64,000 nt of DNA from Rhodoblastus sp. 17X3 (GTDB lineage Bacteria; Pseudomonadota; Alphaproteobacteria; Rhizobiales; Beijerinckiaceae). The stretch's first letter is position 1, and each line of letters opens with the position of its first letter. A program made the position numbers and the translations under genes. Below are positions 48,417-56,943 of this stretch, piece by piece. Location: positions 62,001 through 126,000 of the forward strand of contig NZ_JASHHX010000009.1 of NCBI RefSeq assembly GCF_030056575.1. Reading direction: 5' to 3'. The notes beneath the pieces were generated by a model. That model did not search any database. It was not told where the DNA came from and saw nothing but the letters and a program-made list of their open reading frames with translations.

Positions 48417-48446
48417 AAAAAGCCCCGCTCGCGCGGGGCTTTTTTG
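48417..48446. terminator. Bidirectional intrinsic terminator
   Basis: Stem AAAAAGCCCCGC / GCGGGGCTTTTTT (48417-48445) with a 4-nt loop, A tract on one side and six Ts on the other. Serves the small exported protein gene and the convergent USP gene. Confidence 0.9.
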
Positions 48447-48453
48447 TTGGATC

Positions 48454-49275
48454 TCAATGCGAGAACAGCACCGGCACGGTCATGTGCTTGAGCATGTAGC
48501 GCGAGCCGCTGCCGCGCGAAAACAGGGGATAGCCGCCGCCGCCGAAGGCGCCGATCGCCAGCAGGTCGGCGCCATGGTCGACCGCGCGGTTGAGCAGGGC
48601 GTCCATGAGCCCGATTTCGCTCAGGGCGAGCTGTTCCGGCAGCGCGGAGATCTTGTGAGCGGCGAGTTGCGCGACCGCGAGACGCAGCGATTCCTTCTGA
48701 TAGGCGAAGCCCTGGGCGTCCTCCGGCTTGGAGAGCCCGACGACGAGCGCGGCGGCGCCCGGCGCGACCAGATTCATGCCGTCATAGAATCCGCGCGCCG
48801 ACGAACGCGAGTCCGACCAGGCGAAGATTGGACGCGTCCCGACCTGGGCGAACGTCCCGGCAAAGGGCAGGACCAGCACCGGGCGGCCGGAATTGATGAT
48901 CAATTGCTCGGCGAAGTCTGGCGGGGTCAGGGGATCGTCCGAGCGGCGCTGGCCGAGCACGATCAGGTCGAAATGGCGCGAGAAGTCTGTCGCCAGCTTG
49001 ACGACCTCGCCCTCGTCGCCCCGGTTGAGGTCCTGCCATTCGGCATCGAGGCCCGCGGTTGCGGCGGTGAAGGCGGCGCGGCTGGCCCTGGCGGCCTCGG
49101 CATAGTCATGCGGCGGCCATTCGGCGACCAGGCCGATCTGGTGCGCGGGCGCAACCTGGGCGAACAGGCCGGTCAGTTTCGCGCCTTGCGCGCGGGCGAT
49201 GTCTGCGGCGAGCCTGAGCCGCGCGGCGGAGCGCTCGCCGCCGTCGAGGTGAACGAGAAGATTGCAAAGAGGCAT
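48454..49275 (-). CDS. Universal stress protein, two-domain UspA family
   Basis: 273 residues, two USP halves. The first half starts NLLVHLDGGERSAARLRLAADIARAQGAKLTGLFAQV; the second ends LLAIGAFGGGGYPLFSRGSGSRYMLKHMTVPVLFSH, with the G-x2-G-x9-G(S/T) ATP-binding pattern visible near GAFGGGG...GSGS. Cytosolic stress or energy-related protein; tandem-USP forms are common in alphaproteobacteria. Separate from the MBL hydrolase gene by 36 bp on the same strand. Confidence 0.9.
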   Translation of the reverse strand: MPLCNLLVHLDGGERSAARLRLAADIARAQGAKLTGLFAQVAPAHQIGLVAEWPPHDYAEAARASRAAFTAATAGLDAEWQDLNRGDEGEVVKLATDFSRHFDLIVLGQRRSDDPLTPPDFAEQLIINSGRPVLVLPFAGTFAQVGTRPIFAWSDSRSSARGFYDGMNLVAPGAAALVVGLSKPEDAQGFAYQKESLRLAVAQLAAHKISALPEQLALSEIGLMDALLNRAVDHGADLLAIGAFGGGGYPLFSRGSGSRYMLKHMTVPVLFSH

Positions 49276-49311
49276 GGGAGATTTCTTTCCGCCCGGCGCG
49301 CAGCCGCGATA

Positions 49312-49956
49312 TCAGGCCAGTTGTTGAAGAAATGGATTGTTCAGCCTTTCGGCCCCGATGGTGCTCAGCGGGCCGTGGCCGCTGATGAAGGTCATGGCGT
49401 CGTCGAGGGTCAGCAATTTCGTCTTGATCGACTTCATGAGGGTGGCGTGGTCGCCGCCGGGCAGATCGGTGCGGCCGATCGAGCCTTCGAACAATACGTC
49501 GCCGACGAGGCAGAACTGCATGGGTTCATTGATGAAGACGACGCTGCCCGGCGTATGGCCCGGGCAAAAACGCACGTCGAGGCTCGCTTCGCCGAAGGCC
49601 ACCGTGTCGCCTTCCTCGAGCCAGCGATCCGGCGCCACATTGCGGCAGGCGAAGCCGAAGCGCGCGGAAGCGGCCTCCAGGCTGTCGAGCAGGAACTTGT
49701 CGGCGACATGCGGCCCCTCGATCGGGACGCCCAGGATTTCCCGCAACTCTGCCGCGCCGCCGGCGTGATCTGCGTGGCCGTGGGTGAGGAAAATCTTCTC
49801 GACCTGCGCGCCGGTCTGTTCGATGGCGCGCCGGATCAGCGGGACGTCGCCGCCCGGATCGACCACCGCAGCTTTCTTGGTCGCCTCGCAGATCAGGATC
49901 GTGCAGTTCTGTTGGAACGGCGTAACCGGAACGATGGCGACCTTCACTTGCGACAT
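49312..49956 (-). CDS. MBL-fold metallohydrolase (glyoxalase II-like)
   Basis: 214 residues from ATG 49956 with GGGAGA upstream; the longer frame to 50073 has no support. The metal motif HxHxDH is THGHADHAGGA; the next ligands are the His in CPGHTPGSV, the Asp in LVGDVLFEGSIGRTDL and the His in ISGHGP. This YcbL-type subgroup is related to hydroxyacylglutathione hydrolase but lacks its C-terminal domain. Cytosolic. Confidence 0.92.
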   Translation of the reverse strand: MSQVKVAIVPVTPFQQNCTILICEATKKAAVVDPGGDVPLIRRAIEQTGAQVEKIFLTHGHADHAGGAAELREILGVPIEGPHVADKFLLDSLEAASARFGFACRNVAPDRWLEEGDTVAFGEASLDVRFCPGHTPGSVVFINEPMQFCLVGDVLFEGSIGRTDLPGGDHATLMKSIKTKLLTLDDAMTFISGHGPLSTIGAERLNNPFLQQLA

Positions 49957-50233
49957 AAATATCTCCCTCGGCCGCCATAATAGCGGCAGCCGCGCGCGGG
50001 GGCCAGAGCATTGCTTCACGTCGGGCGGCGCGAACCTAGATCGGCGCCAGCGCAAATTGTTTTCGATCCGCAAACAATAGGTTTTTCGTCCTCATCCTAA
50101 AGCATTAAGAGAGGTGAATTTGCTACAGAGCCGGCTTTCTTCTACACTTCACGGTTCGCATTCCGGGTAACCGGCGATGCTGTTCATCCGGCCGCCGAAT
50201 GGAGCCGGCGTCCGAGGGGAGAGGGATGGCAAG
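49957..50233. other. 277-bp divergent gap, MBL hydrolase / phaZ
   Basis: No gene. A few AT-rich stretches near 50055-50130 may hold the phaZ promoter; I find no TGC-N3-GCA site here, unlike at the other PHB-related promoters. Confidence 0.45.
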
Positions 50234-51508
50234 ATGAACCGGCATGCGTATCATTTCTTTGAGATGGCTCAATTAGCCATGGCTCCGGCGCGCGCGCTTT
50301 CGGATTTTACCCGGATCGCGTTCAAACATCCGGTCAATCCGTTCTCCTACACGGCCATCGGGCGCAATCTCGCGGCCTCGGCGGAATTGTTCGAGCGCAT
50401 GACGCGTCGCTACGGCAAGCCCGCCTTCGGCATCGACAAGACGGTCGTCGGCGGTCAGGAGGTCGCGGTCGAGCAGGAAATTGTCTGGATGCGGCCCTTC
50501 TGCCAGATGGTGCATTTCAAGCGCCATCTGCCGCTGAACGCCCCGCACCAGTCGCGCCTGCTGATCGTTGCGCCGATGTCGGGCCATTATGCGACGCTGC
50601 TTCGCGGCACGGTCGAAACCTTCCTGCAGACCCACGACGTCTACATCACCGATTGGGTCGATGCGCGCATGGTGCCGCTCAGCCTCGGGCGCTTCGATCT
50701 CGACGATTATATCGACTACGTCATCGAAATGTCCGAGTTCCTCAGCAAGTCCGGTCATTCGCCGGTCCATCTGCTCGCGGTCTGCCAGCCCTCCGTTCCC
50801 GTGCTGGCGGCGATGGCGCGGATGGAGGCCGAGAATAATCCGCATGTCCCCGCCTCGATGACCCTCAAGGGCGGCCCGATCGATACGCGCCGCAGCCCGA
50901 CGGGTGTGAACAAGCTTGCAGAGAAGCGCGGGCCGCAATGGTTCCGCAGCAATTGCATCCATGTCGCGCCCTTCCCCTATCCGGGCGTCGGCCGCGACGT
51001 CTATCCGGGCTTCCTGCAATTGTCCGGATTCATGGCGATGAATTTCGACCGCCACGTCAACGCGCATTATGAAATGTTCAATCATCTCGTTCAGGGCGAC
51101 GGCGATTCTGCGGAAAAGCACCGCGAATTCTATGACGAATATCTCGCGGTGATGGACCTGACCGCGGAATTCTACCTCCAGACCATCGACACGGTTTTCG
51201 TGCATCATTCCCTGCCCAAGGGGGAGATGATGCACCGTGAACACCCGGTCGAGCCCGCCGCCATCCGTCGCGTCGGCCTCATGACTGTCGAAGGCGAAAA
51301 GGACGATATTTCGGGCGTCGGCCAGACCGAGGCGGCGCAGGATCTCTGCGTCAACATTCCCGATGACATGCGCGTGCATTACGTGCAGAAGGACGTCGGC
51401 CATTACGGCGTGTTCAACGGCTCGCGCTTTCGCAAGGAAATCGCGCCGCGCGTCTGCGCCTTCCACGCCCGGGTCGAAGCGGTTCTGGAAGCGAAGAAGT
51501 CATCCTGA
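50234..51508 (+). CDS. phaZ: Intracellular polyhydroxybutyrate depolymerase
   Basis: 424 residues from ATG 50234, the start that fits family length. PhaZ1-type depolymerase of Cupriavidus and rhizobia, acting on native PHB granules in the cytosol. The nucleophile Cys is in LLAVCQPSVPVLAAM (Cys184), with the Asp in EGEKDDISGVGQT and the His in KDVGHYGVFNG. The N-terminal MNRHAYHFFEMAQLAMAPARAL and HVNAHYEMFNHLVQGD are standard. Product 3-hydroxybutyrate would feed acetoacetate to scoAB. Convergent with the histidine kinase gene. Confidence 0.95.
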   Translation: MNRHAYHFFEMAQLAMAPARALSDFTRIAFKHPVNPFSYTAIGRNLAASAELFERMTRRYGKPAFGIDKTVVGGQEVAVEQEIVWMRPFCQMVHFKRHLPLNAPHQSRLLIVAPMSGHYATLLRGTVETFLQTHDVYITDWVDARMVPLSLGRFDLDDYIDYVIEMSEFLSKSGHSPVHLLAVCQPSVPVLAAMARMEAENNPHVPASMTLKGGPIDTRRSPTGVNKLAEKRGPQWFRSNCIHVAPFPYPGVGRDVYPGFLQLSGFMAMNFDRHVNAHYEMFNHLVQGDGDSAEKHREFYDEYLAVMDLTAEFYLQTIDTVFVHHSLPKGEMMHREHPVEPAAIRRVGLMTVEGEKDDISGVGQTEAAQDLCVNIPDDMRVHYVQKDVGHYGVFNGSRFRKEIAPRVCAFHARVEAVLEAKKSS

Positions 51509-51526
51509 TCGGGCCTGCGGCGGCGC

Positions 51527-54500
51527 TCAGTCCTGCGCGGCGGGCGCCGCCGCAGCGCGCCATTGCGCGAGCAGGGCGCGCAAGATCGCCGGCTTGAGCG
51601 GCTTGTTGAGAACCATCAGGTCCTTCGCGGTCGCGCGCTCCCGCATATCGTCAGAGCGGTCGGCGGTGATCAGCGCCGCCGGAACGCCCGGTCCGAACTT
51701 CCAGCGCAACGCGACGATGGCGTCCACGCCGTCGCCCTCGTCGAGGTGGAAATCCGCGAGAATGGCGTCGGGCGCGCGTTTCTGGCGCGCGAGCTCCGCC
51801 AGCGCTTCGCGGTGGTTTCCCGCGACGATCGGCGCACAGCCCCAGGCCGAAAGCAGCGAGCGCATTCCGTCGGCGATCAGCTTGTCATTGTCGATCGCCA
51901 CCACGGTCATGTTGATGAGCGGCGACTGGCGCGTGGCGGTCGCGGGCTGCGCATCGCGGCTGGCGACTCGCGGCGGCGGCGCCGCAATCGTGGCCGTGAC
52001 AGCGAAGACCGACCCCTTTTCCGGCGCGGAACGCAACGTGATCTGGTGGCCGAGCACGCGGGCCATGCGCTCGACGATCGACAGGCCGAGGCCGAGGCCC
52101 GGCTCGGAGCCGGCCGTCTCCAGCCGCTCGAATTCCCGGAACACGCGTTTCTGCTTTTCGGCGGCGATGCCCATGCCGGTGTCCCATACCTCCAGCCGGA
52201 CCTTGCCGCGCAAATGCCGCGCGCCGACCAGAACGCGGCCCTCGCGGGTATATTTGATGGCGTTCGAAATCAGGTTCTGCAGCAGGCGGCGCAGGAGGCG
52301 GGGATCGGAGCGCACGGCGAGCGAGCAGCGCGCGAAGGTCAGCTTGAGGCCCTTCTTCTCCGCCAGCGGCGCGAATTCGATCCTGAGCTGGCGGAAGAGA
52401 TCGTCCACGCGGAAATTGCTCAACTCCACTTTCATCGCGCCGGCGTCGAGGCGCGACATTTCAAGCAAAGCGGAGAAAATATCCTCGACCGCTTCAAGCG
52501 CGGAATCCACATTTCGCGCGAGCGCCCCGGTTTCTCCGGCCGGGGCGCCGGCCGCCGCGCGCTGCATCATGGTGGCGGAATAGAGCCGCGCGGCGTTGAG
52601 CGGCTGCAGGATGTCGTGGCCGGCGGCTGCGAGAAAGCGGGTCTTGGAAATATTGGCCTCTTCAGCCTCCGCCTTGGCGCGCGCCAGTTCGCCATTAAGC
52701 CGCGTGAGCTGCTCAGTGCGTTCGCGCACGCGCCGCTCCAGCGATTCGTTGGCGGCCTCCAGCGCCTGTTCGGCGGCGAACTGATCGGTGACGTCGGTAT
52801 AGGTGACGACGAGGCCGCCGTCGGGCATGCGGGCCGAGCGCGTCTCGATGACTCTGCCTGAGGTCGCCAGCGGCACGCGGAACGGTTCGGTATTGGTGAG
52901 GCGCTCAAGCCGCCCGGCGACGAGTTCGTCGATTGGGCCGTCGCCATAGAGGCCGCGCTCGGCGTTGAAGCGCAGGATGTCGTCGATCGCGACGCCGGTG
53001 CGCGTGAAATTCCCCGGCAGATCGAACATGTCGCGGAATTCGCGATTCCAGCAGGTCATGCGGAGATCGGGATCGAAGACGGAGATGCCCTGGCGCGCGA
53101 AATCCAGCGCATGTTGCAGAATGTCGCGGTTGTAGAGCAGGGCCGCGGAGGCGTCATCCACCAGCCGCAGCGCCGCCGCGCTCGAAACATTGCGACGCCG
53201 CAGCAGCAGGGAAAGCACGAGCCGCGACGACGCCGCGCCGATGGCCGAGGCCAGCAGATGCTCTGACAGGCGAAGCAGGTGGATATCGGCTTCCGCCCGC
53301 GGGTCATAGGCTTGGCCGCGGCCGATGCAGAAATTCTCGAACGCCTCGCGCGTGCGCTGCGCGCCGAGATAGCGCGCGACGGTGGCCTCGACTTCGGCGG
53401 CGGTGACGCTGGTGCGCCAGAGCCGGAAAGCCTGCGCCATGGGCGCGGCGTTCTTGCTGACGAAAATATCCGCCTGCAGGCGCTCGATCGGCGTCGGCCG
53501 GCGCACGAGCGAGAAAGCGACATAGGCGAGGCTGTTGCCCAGCAGGCTCCAGAACACGCCGCGCACCAGCGATGACATCTGCAGGTTGAAAATATCCGGC
53601 GAGGGCAGGTCGGGCCGGGGCGGGAACTGCGCGGCGGCGATGATCCGCTGCATCACCCCGGCGTCGAGCGAGGGCGCGAGCAGCATGAAGGCCCAGATGG
53701 TCACGCCGGTGATCAGGCCGGCGATGGCGCCGAGCGCCGTGCCGCGCCGCCAGACCAGGGCGCCGACGAAGGCGGGGCCGAATTGCGCGACGCAGGCGAA
53801 GGAGAGAATGCCGATCGAGGCGAGCAGCGTCTCGCCGGTCAGACGGTAATAGCCGAAGGCGAGCAGGAGGACGACGAGAATGGCGGCGCGCCGCACGCGC
53901 AGGATGCGGCGGCCCGCTTCGCCTTCCGCGACCAGTCGCGCCCGGCCGTTGCGCCAGCGTCCGAACCGCAGCAGCAGCGGCAGGACGAGATTGTTCGACA
54001 CCATGATCGAAAGCGCGACCGATTCGACGACGACCATGGCGGTCGCCGCGGAAAGGCCGCCGAGCATGGCGATAAGCGTGATCGGGCCGTTCTCCGCGTC
54101 GATCGGCAGCGCCATGACGCTGACGTCGCGGTCCAGCACGTCGGGAAACAGGATCAGGCCGGCGATGGCGAGGGGGACGACGAAGAAGTTGATCGCCAGC
54201 AGATAGAGCGGAAAGACCACCGCGGCGGAGGGGATGTCGCTCTCGTCGCGGTTTTCCACGACGGCGACATGGAATTGCCGGGGCAACAGCATCATCGCGC
54301 CGCTGGAAAGCAGCGTCAGGGTGACCCAGACCGAGAGATCGGGCGGCGCGGCGAGCACGGCGCGGATGTGGGGGCTGGCCGCCGCGCGCTGGAACAGATC
54401 GCCCAGACCATCGAACATCCACCAGACGACGAAAGCGCCGACGACGAGAAAGGCGAGCAGCTTGGCGACCGATTCCGCGGCGATGGTGACCATCAGGCCG

Positions 54501-55075
54501 TTCTGATGTTCGCCGGCGTCCACGCGCCGCGTGCCGAACGCCATGGCGAAAAGCGCGAGCAGGAGCGCCACGCCAAAGGCGAACCTGTCCGGCCACGCCG
54601 ATGGCGGGGGCGGATCGAAGGGCGCGGCATGGCCGAGGCCGATGACGAGCGTCGCCGAAATGGCCTTGAGCTGCAAGGCGATATAGGGGATGAGCCCGAC
54701 GACCGCGATGATCGCCGCGACGGCGGCGACGGCCTCCGACTTGCCATAGCGCGCGGCGAGGAAATCGGCGATGGAGGTGATGTTCTGCGCGCGGGAGATC
54801 CGCGCCACGCGCGCGACCACCGGCCAGCCAAAGCCGAACACCAGCATGGGGCCAATATAGATTGGCAGGAAATCGAGACCGTTGGACGAGGCGAGCCCGA
54901 CCGAGCCGAAAAAGGTCCATGAAGTCGTATAGACGCACAGGCCGAGCGCATAGACGATGCGGCGCTGCGTCCTGCCCGAGAAGCGCCGCGCGTGACGGTC
55001 GGCATAGACCGCCAGCGCCAGCAGGCCGAGAAAATAGAGCAACGTCAGGGAAATATTGATCCAGCTCGGCGGCAT
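51527..55075 (-). CDS. Symporter-fused hybrid histidine kinase/response regulator
   Basis: 1182 residues. Residues 1-500 are a sodium:solute symporter (SSF) domain with about 13 helices. Then come a linker, a PAS domain (about 640-760), a coiled coil and HisKA with phospho-accepting His in AAAGHDILQPLNAARL. The HATPase has DTGMGIAAEKQKRVFREFERLE and GLGLGLSIVERM. A C-terminal receiver has the phospho-Asp in ILADFHLDEGDG. Same plan as the CbrA/NahK-type sensors that couple solute uptake or binding to signalling. Ligand unknown; no response regulator gene adjacent. Confidence 0.93.
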   Translation of the reverse strand: MPPSWINISLTLLYFLGLLALAVYADRHARRFSGRTQRRIVYALGLCVYTTSWTFFGSVGLASSNGLDFLPIYIGPMLVFGFGWPVVARVARISRAQNITSIADFLAARYGKSEAVAAVAAIIAVVGLIPYIALQLKAISATLVIGLGHAAPFDPPPPSAWPDRFAFGVALLLALFAMAFGTRRVDAGEHQNGLMVTIAAESVAKLLAFLVVGAFVVWWMFDGLGDLFQRAAASPHIRAVLAAPPDLSVWVTLTLLSSGAMMLLPRQFHVAVVENRDESDIPSAAVVFPLYLLAINFFVVPLAIAGLILFPDVLDRDVSVMALPIDAENGPITLIAMLGGLSAATAMVVVESVALSIMVSNNLVLPLLLRFGRWRNGRARLVAEGEAGRRILRVRRAAILVVLLLAFGYYRLTGETLLASIGILSFACVAQFGPAFVGALVWRRGTALGAIAGLITGVTIWAFMLLAPSLDAGVMQRIIAAAQFPPRPDLPSPDIFNLQMSSLVRGVFWSLLGNSLAYVAFSLVRRPTPIERLQADIFVSKNAAPMAQAFRLWRTSVTAAEVEATVARYLGAQRTREAFENFCIGRGQAYDPRAEADIHLLRLSEHLLASAIGAASSRLVLSLLLRRRNVSSAAALRLVDDASAALLYNRDILQHALDFARQGISVFDPDLRMTCWNREFRDMFDLPGNFTRTGVAIDDILRFNAERGLYGDGPIDELVAGRLERLTNTEPFRVPLATSGRVIETRSARMPDGGLVVTYTDVTDQFAAEQALEAANESLERRVRERTEQLTRLNGELARAKAEAEEANISKTRFLAAAGHDILQPLNAARLYSATMMQRAAAGAPAGETGALARNVDSALEAVEDIFSALLEMSRLDAGAMKVELSNFRVDDLFRQLRIEFAPLAEKKGLKLTFARCSLAVRSDPRLLRRLLQNLISNAIKYTREGRVLVGARHLRGKVRLEVWDTGMGIAAEKQKRVFREFERLETAGSEPGLGLGLSIVERMARVLGHQITLRSAPEKGSVFAVTATIAAPPPRVASRDAQPATATRQSPLINMTVVAIDNDKLIADGMRSLLSAWGCAPIVAGNHREALAELARQKRAPDAILADFHLDEGDGVDAIVALRWKFGPGVPAALITADRSDDMRERATAKDLMVLNKPLKPAILRALLAQWRAAAAPAAQD

Positions 55076-55203
55076 GAGGCTCCTATCGCCGTTCCGTTTT
55101 GGCGACTTTCATCGTTTTTTCCCCGCATTGACCATAAGCGCGGGCTCGGCTTACCCTTGCCGAAGCGCCGATCTGGCGCGCCGGACAGGGGGATTGTATC
55201 GGC

Positions 55204-55650
55204 ATGTTTGAAGAATTCAAAAAATTCGCCATGCGCGGCAATGCGCTCGACCTTGCCGTCGGCGTCGTCATCGGCGCGGCGTTCGGCAAGATCGTCAGTT
55301 CGCTGGTGGACGACCTGATCATGCCGATCATCGGCGCGATCACTCCCGGCAATCTCGATTTCTCCAATTATTATATCGCGCTCAGCACCAATATCGCCAA
55401 TCATCCGGCCTATGCCGACGCCAAGAAGGTCGGCGCGGCCTTCGGCTATGGCGCGTTCCTGACCGCGCTGCTGAATTTTCTGATCGTCGCCTTCGCCTTG
55501 TTCATCCTTATTCGCGCCGTCAACAAGATTGCAGCGACCAAGGCGGAAGCGCCCGCCGAGCCGGCCCCGCCGCCGCGCGAGGAAGTCCTGCTCGAAGAAA
55601 TTCGCGACTTGCTCGCCAAGGATATGATCGCCAAGGACGCAAAGCGCTGA
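55204..55650 (+). CDS. mscL: Large-conductance mechanosensitive channel
   Basis: 148 residues, normal length. Two transmembrane helices; the pore-lining first helix is [37 protein letters not shown], the family signature. The C-terminal helix ends in ...[10 protein letters not shown]. Opens under membrane tension on hypo-osmotic shock. Convergent with the PhaC-like hydrolase gene, 6 bp between stops. Confidence 0.96.
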   Translation: MFEEFKKFAMRGNALDLAVGVVIGAAFGKIVSSLVDDLIMPIIGAITPGNLDFSNYYIALSTNIANHPAYADAKKVGAAFGYGAFLTALLNFLIVAFALFILIRAVNKIAATKAEAPAEPAPPPREEVLLEEIRDLLAKDMIAKDAKR

Positions 55651-55656
55651 GGCGGC

Positions 55657-56757
55657 TCAGGGAGCGCCGAGCCAGGCGACGACATCCGGCCAGAGCCCTT
55701 CGAGCGCGCGGCGCCCGATAAAAAGATGGAGATGGCCGCCTGGGACGACGGCCTCGCGAATCGCCCGCGACGGCGTTCCGACCAGACGGGCGCAGGCGAG
55801 AGTCTGCTCCGGCGCGGCCACTTCGTCGTCTCGCGCGGCGATCAGGTAGAGCGGGCGGCGAAAGTCGTGAAGGTCGATCCTCTTGCCGAGGGCGACGAAT
55901 TCGCCCCGCGCGAGCTGGTTCGCCTTGTAGAGCTTTTCGACCACTTCGAGATAATAGGCGCCCGGCAGGTCGAGCGGGCTCTCGCTCCAGTCCCGAAACA
56001 GGTCCGCCTGGGAGGCGAATCGCTCGGAATCGAGCGGGAGATCGCTCTGCAGCAGGTCGTGAATCTGCTCCGGGCTGTCGGCCATCAGGCCCCAGAATTG
56101 CTGGGCGTGCGATCCGCGCGCAAGGCCTTCGCCGAGCCGCAGCAGTTCCTGGAAGGTTTGGACCGGGGTCGAGCGGGCCAGGGCGGAAAGGGGCGAATCG
56201 ACGATATGGGTGTCGACCGGCGCGGCCGCGACGACCAGCTTGCCCGCCTTGGCGGGAAAGCGCGCCGCGTAGATCAGGCTCAGCCAGCCGCCCTGGCACA
56301 AGCCCACAAAATCGCAGCGGGTCCCGATCTCGTCGACCATGACATTGAGGTCGGAGAGATAATCGTCGATGTGGCGGAAGACCTGTGTCTTTCCCGCCGA
56401 TAGCCACTCGACGAGATAGACCGGACCGCCGCCGGCGAGCAGGCTCGCGACGAGGCTGTGGCTTTCGCAGAGATCGGCGATGCGCGCGTCATGCAGGGCG
56501 AAGGGCGCGCAGACGAGAACAGGGCGCGGCCCATGCCGCTTCTGTGGAGGACCGAACCGGCGCAGGCGCGCAGTGTCCAGTTGCAGGACGATCTCGTTCG
56601 GCGTCGCCCAGACCGCCTCGGGCTGCGGCTTTGGCTCCGGTTGCGGATCGAAAGCGCCCAGCATGCCGCGTGCGAAAATGGCGCCCGCCTCCGCCGCGAA
56701 AACGCCCGGCCAGAGCAGGTTCATCCATTCCGTCCCAAGATCGGTTTTGCGCGGCAT
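55657..56757 (-). CDS. PhaC/PhaZ-like alpha/beta hydrolase
   Basis: 366 residues from ATG 56757; an ATG 11 codons later is also possible. The nucleophile elbow is GLCQGG (152-157, Cys154), with an Asp in IAARDDEVAAP (310/311) and a His in VPGGHLHLF (342): the Cys-Asp-His triad of PHA synthases and their relatives. Too short for PhaC and lacking its N-terminal domain. The N-terminus (WMNLLWPGVFAAEAGAIFARGM) is amphipathic and may contact membrane or granule. Reaction unknown; PHA or acyl-CoA chemistry is inferred from the box only. Confidence 0.8.
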   Translation of the reverse strand: MPRKTDLGTEWMNLLWPGVFAAEAGAIFARGMLGAFDPQPEPKPQPEAVWATPNEIVLQLDTARLRRFGPPQKRHGPRPVLVCAPFALHDARIADLCESHSLVASLLAGGGPVYLVEWLSAGKTQVFRHIDDYLSDLNVMVDEIGTRCDFVGLCQGGWLSLIYAARFPAKAGKLVVAAAPVDTHIVDSPLSALARSTPVQTFQELLRLGEGLARGSHAQQFWGLMADSPEQIHDLLQSDLPLDSERFASQADLFRDWSESPLDLPGAYYLEVVEKLYKANQLARGEFVALGKRIDLHDFRRPLYLIAARDDEVAAPEQTLACARLVGTPSRAIREAVVPGGHLHLFIGRRALEGLWPDVVAWLGAP

Positions 56758-56763
56758 AGCCGC

Positions 56764-56793
56764 AATGTGACATGAAAAAGAGCGAATGTGACA
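56764..56793. promoter_or_regulatory. Two AATGTGACA repeats, 21 bp apart
   Basis: AATGTGACA at 56764-56772 and 56785-56793, exact copies two helical turns apart, just upstream of the PhaC-like gene (start 56757). They look like a tandem regulator site. No regulator gene nearby. Confidence 0.45.
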
Positions 56794-56943
56794 CTCTTAT
56801 ATTCTTGCGGCGGGAATCGCGATCCGCTTTGCAATTGACATAAGGCGCCGGGAAGCCGGTGTTGCGGCCGAGGCGCGCGAGCGGCTAAATTCGCCGCGCG
56901 GAACAAAAGACTGCATAATGGCCGCGCGGGACAGGGAGACGCC

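Noticed and set aside
50100-50233. PhaR-type site upstream of phaZ
   Set aside because: The gap contains no TGC-N3-GCA; phaZ therefore cannot be added to the proposed regulon from sequence.
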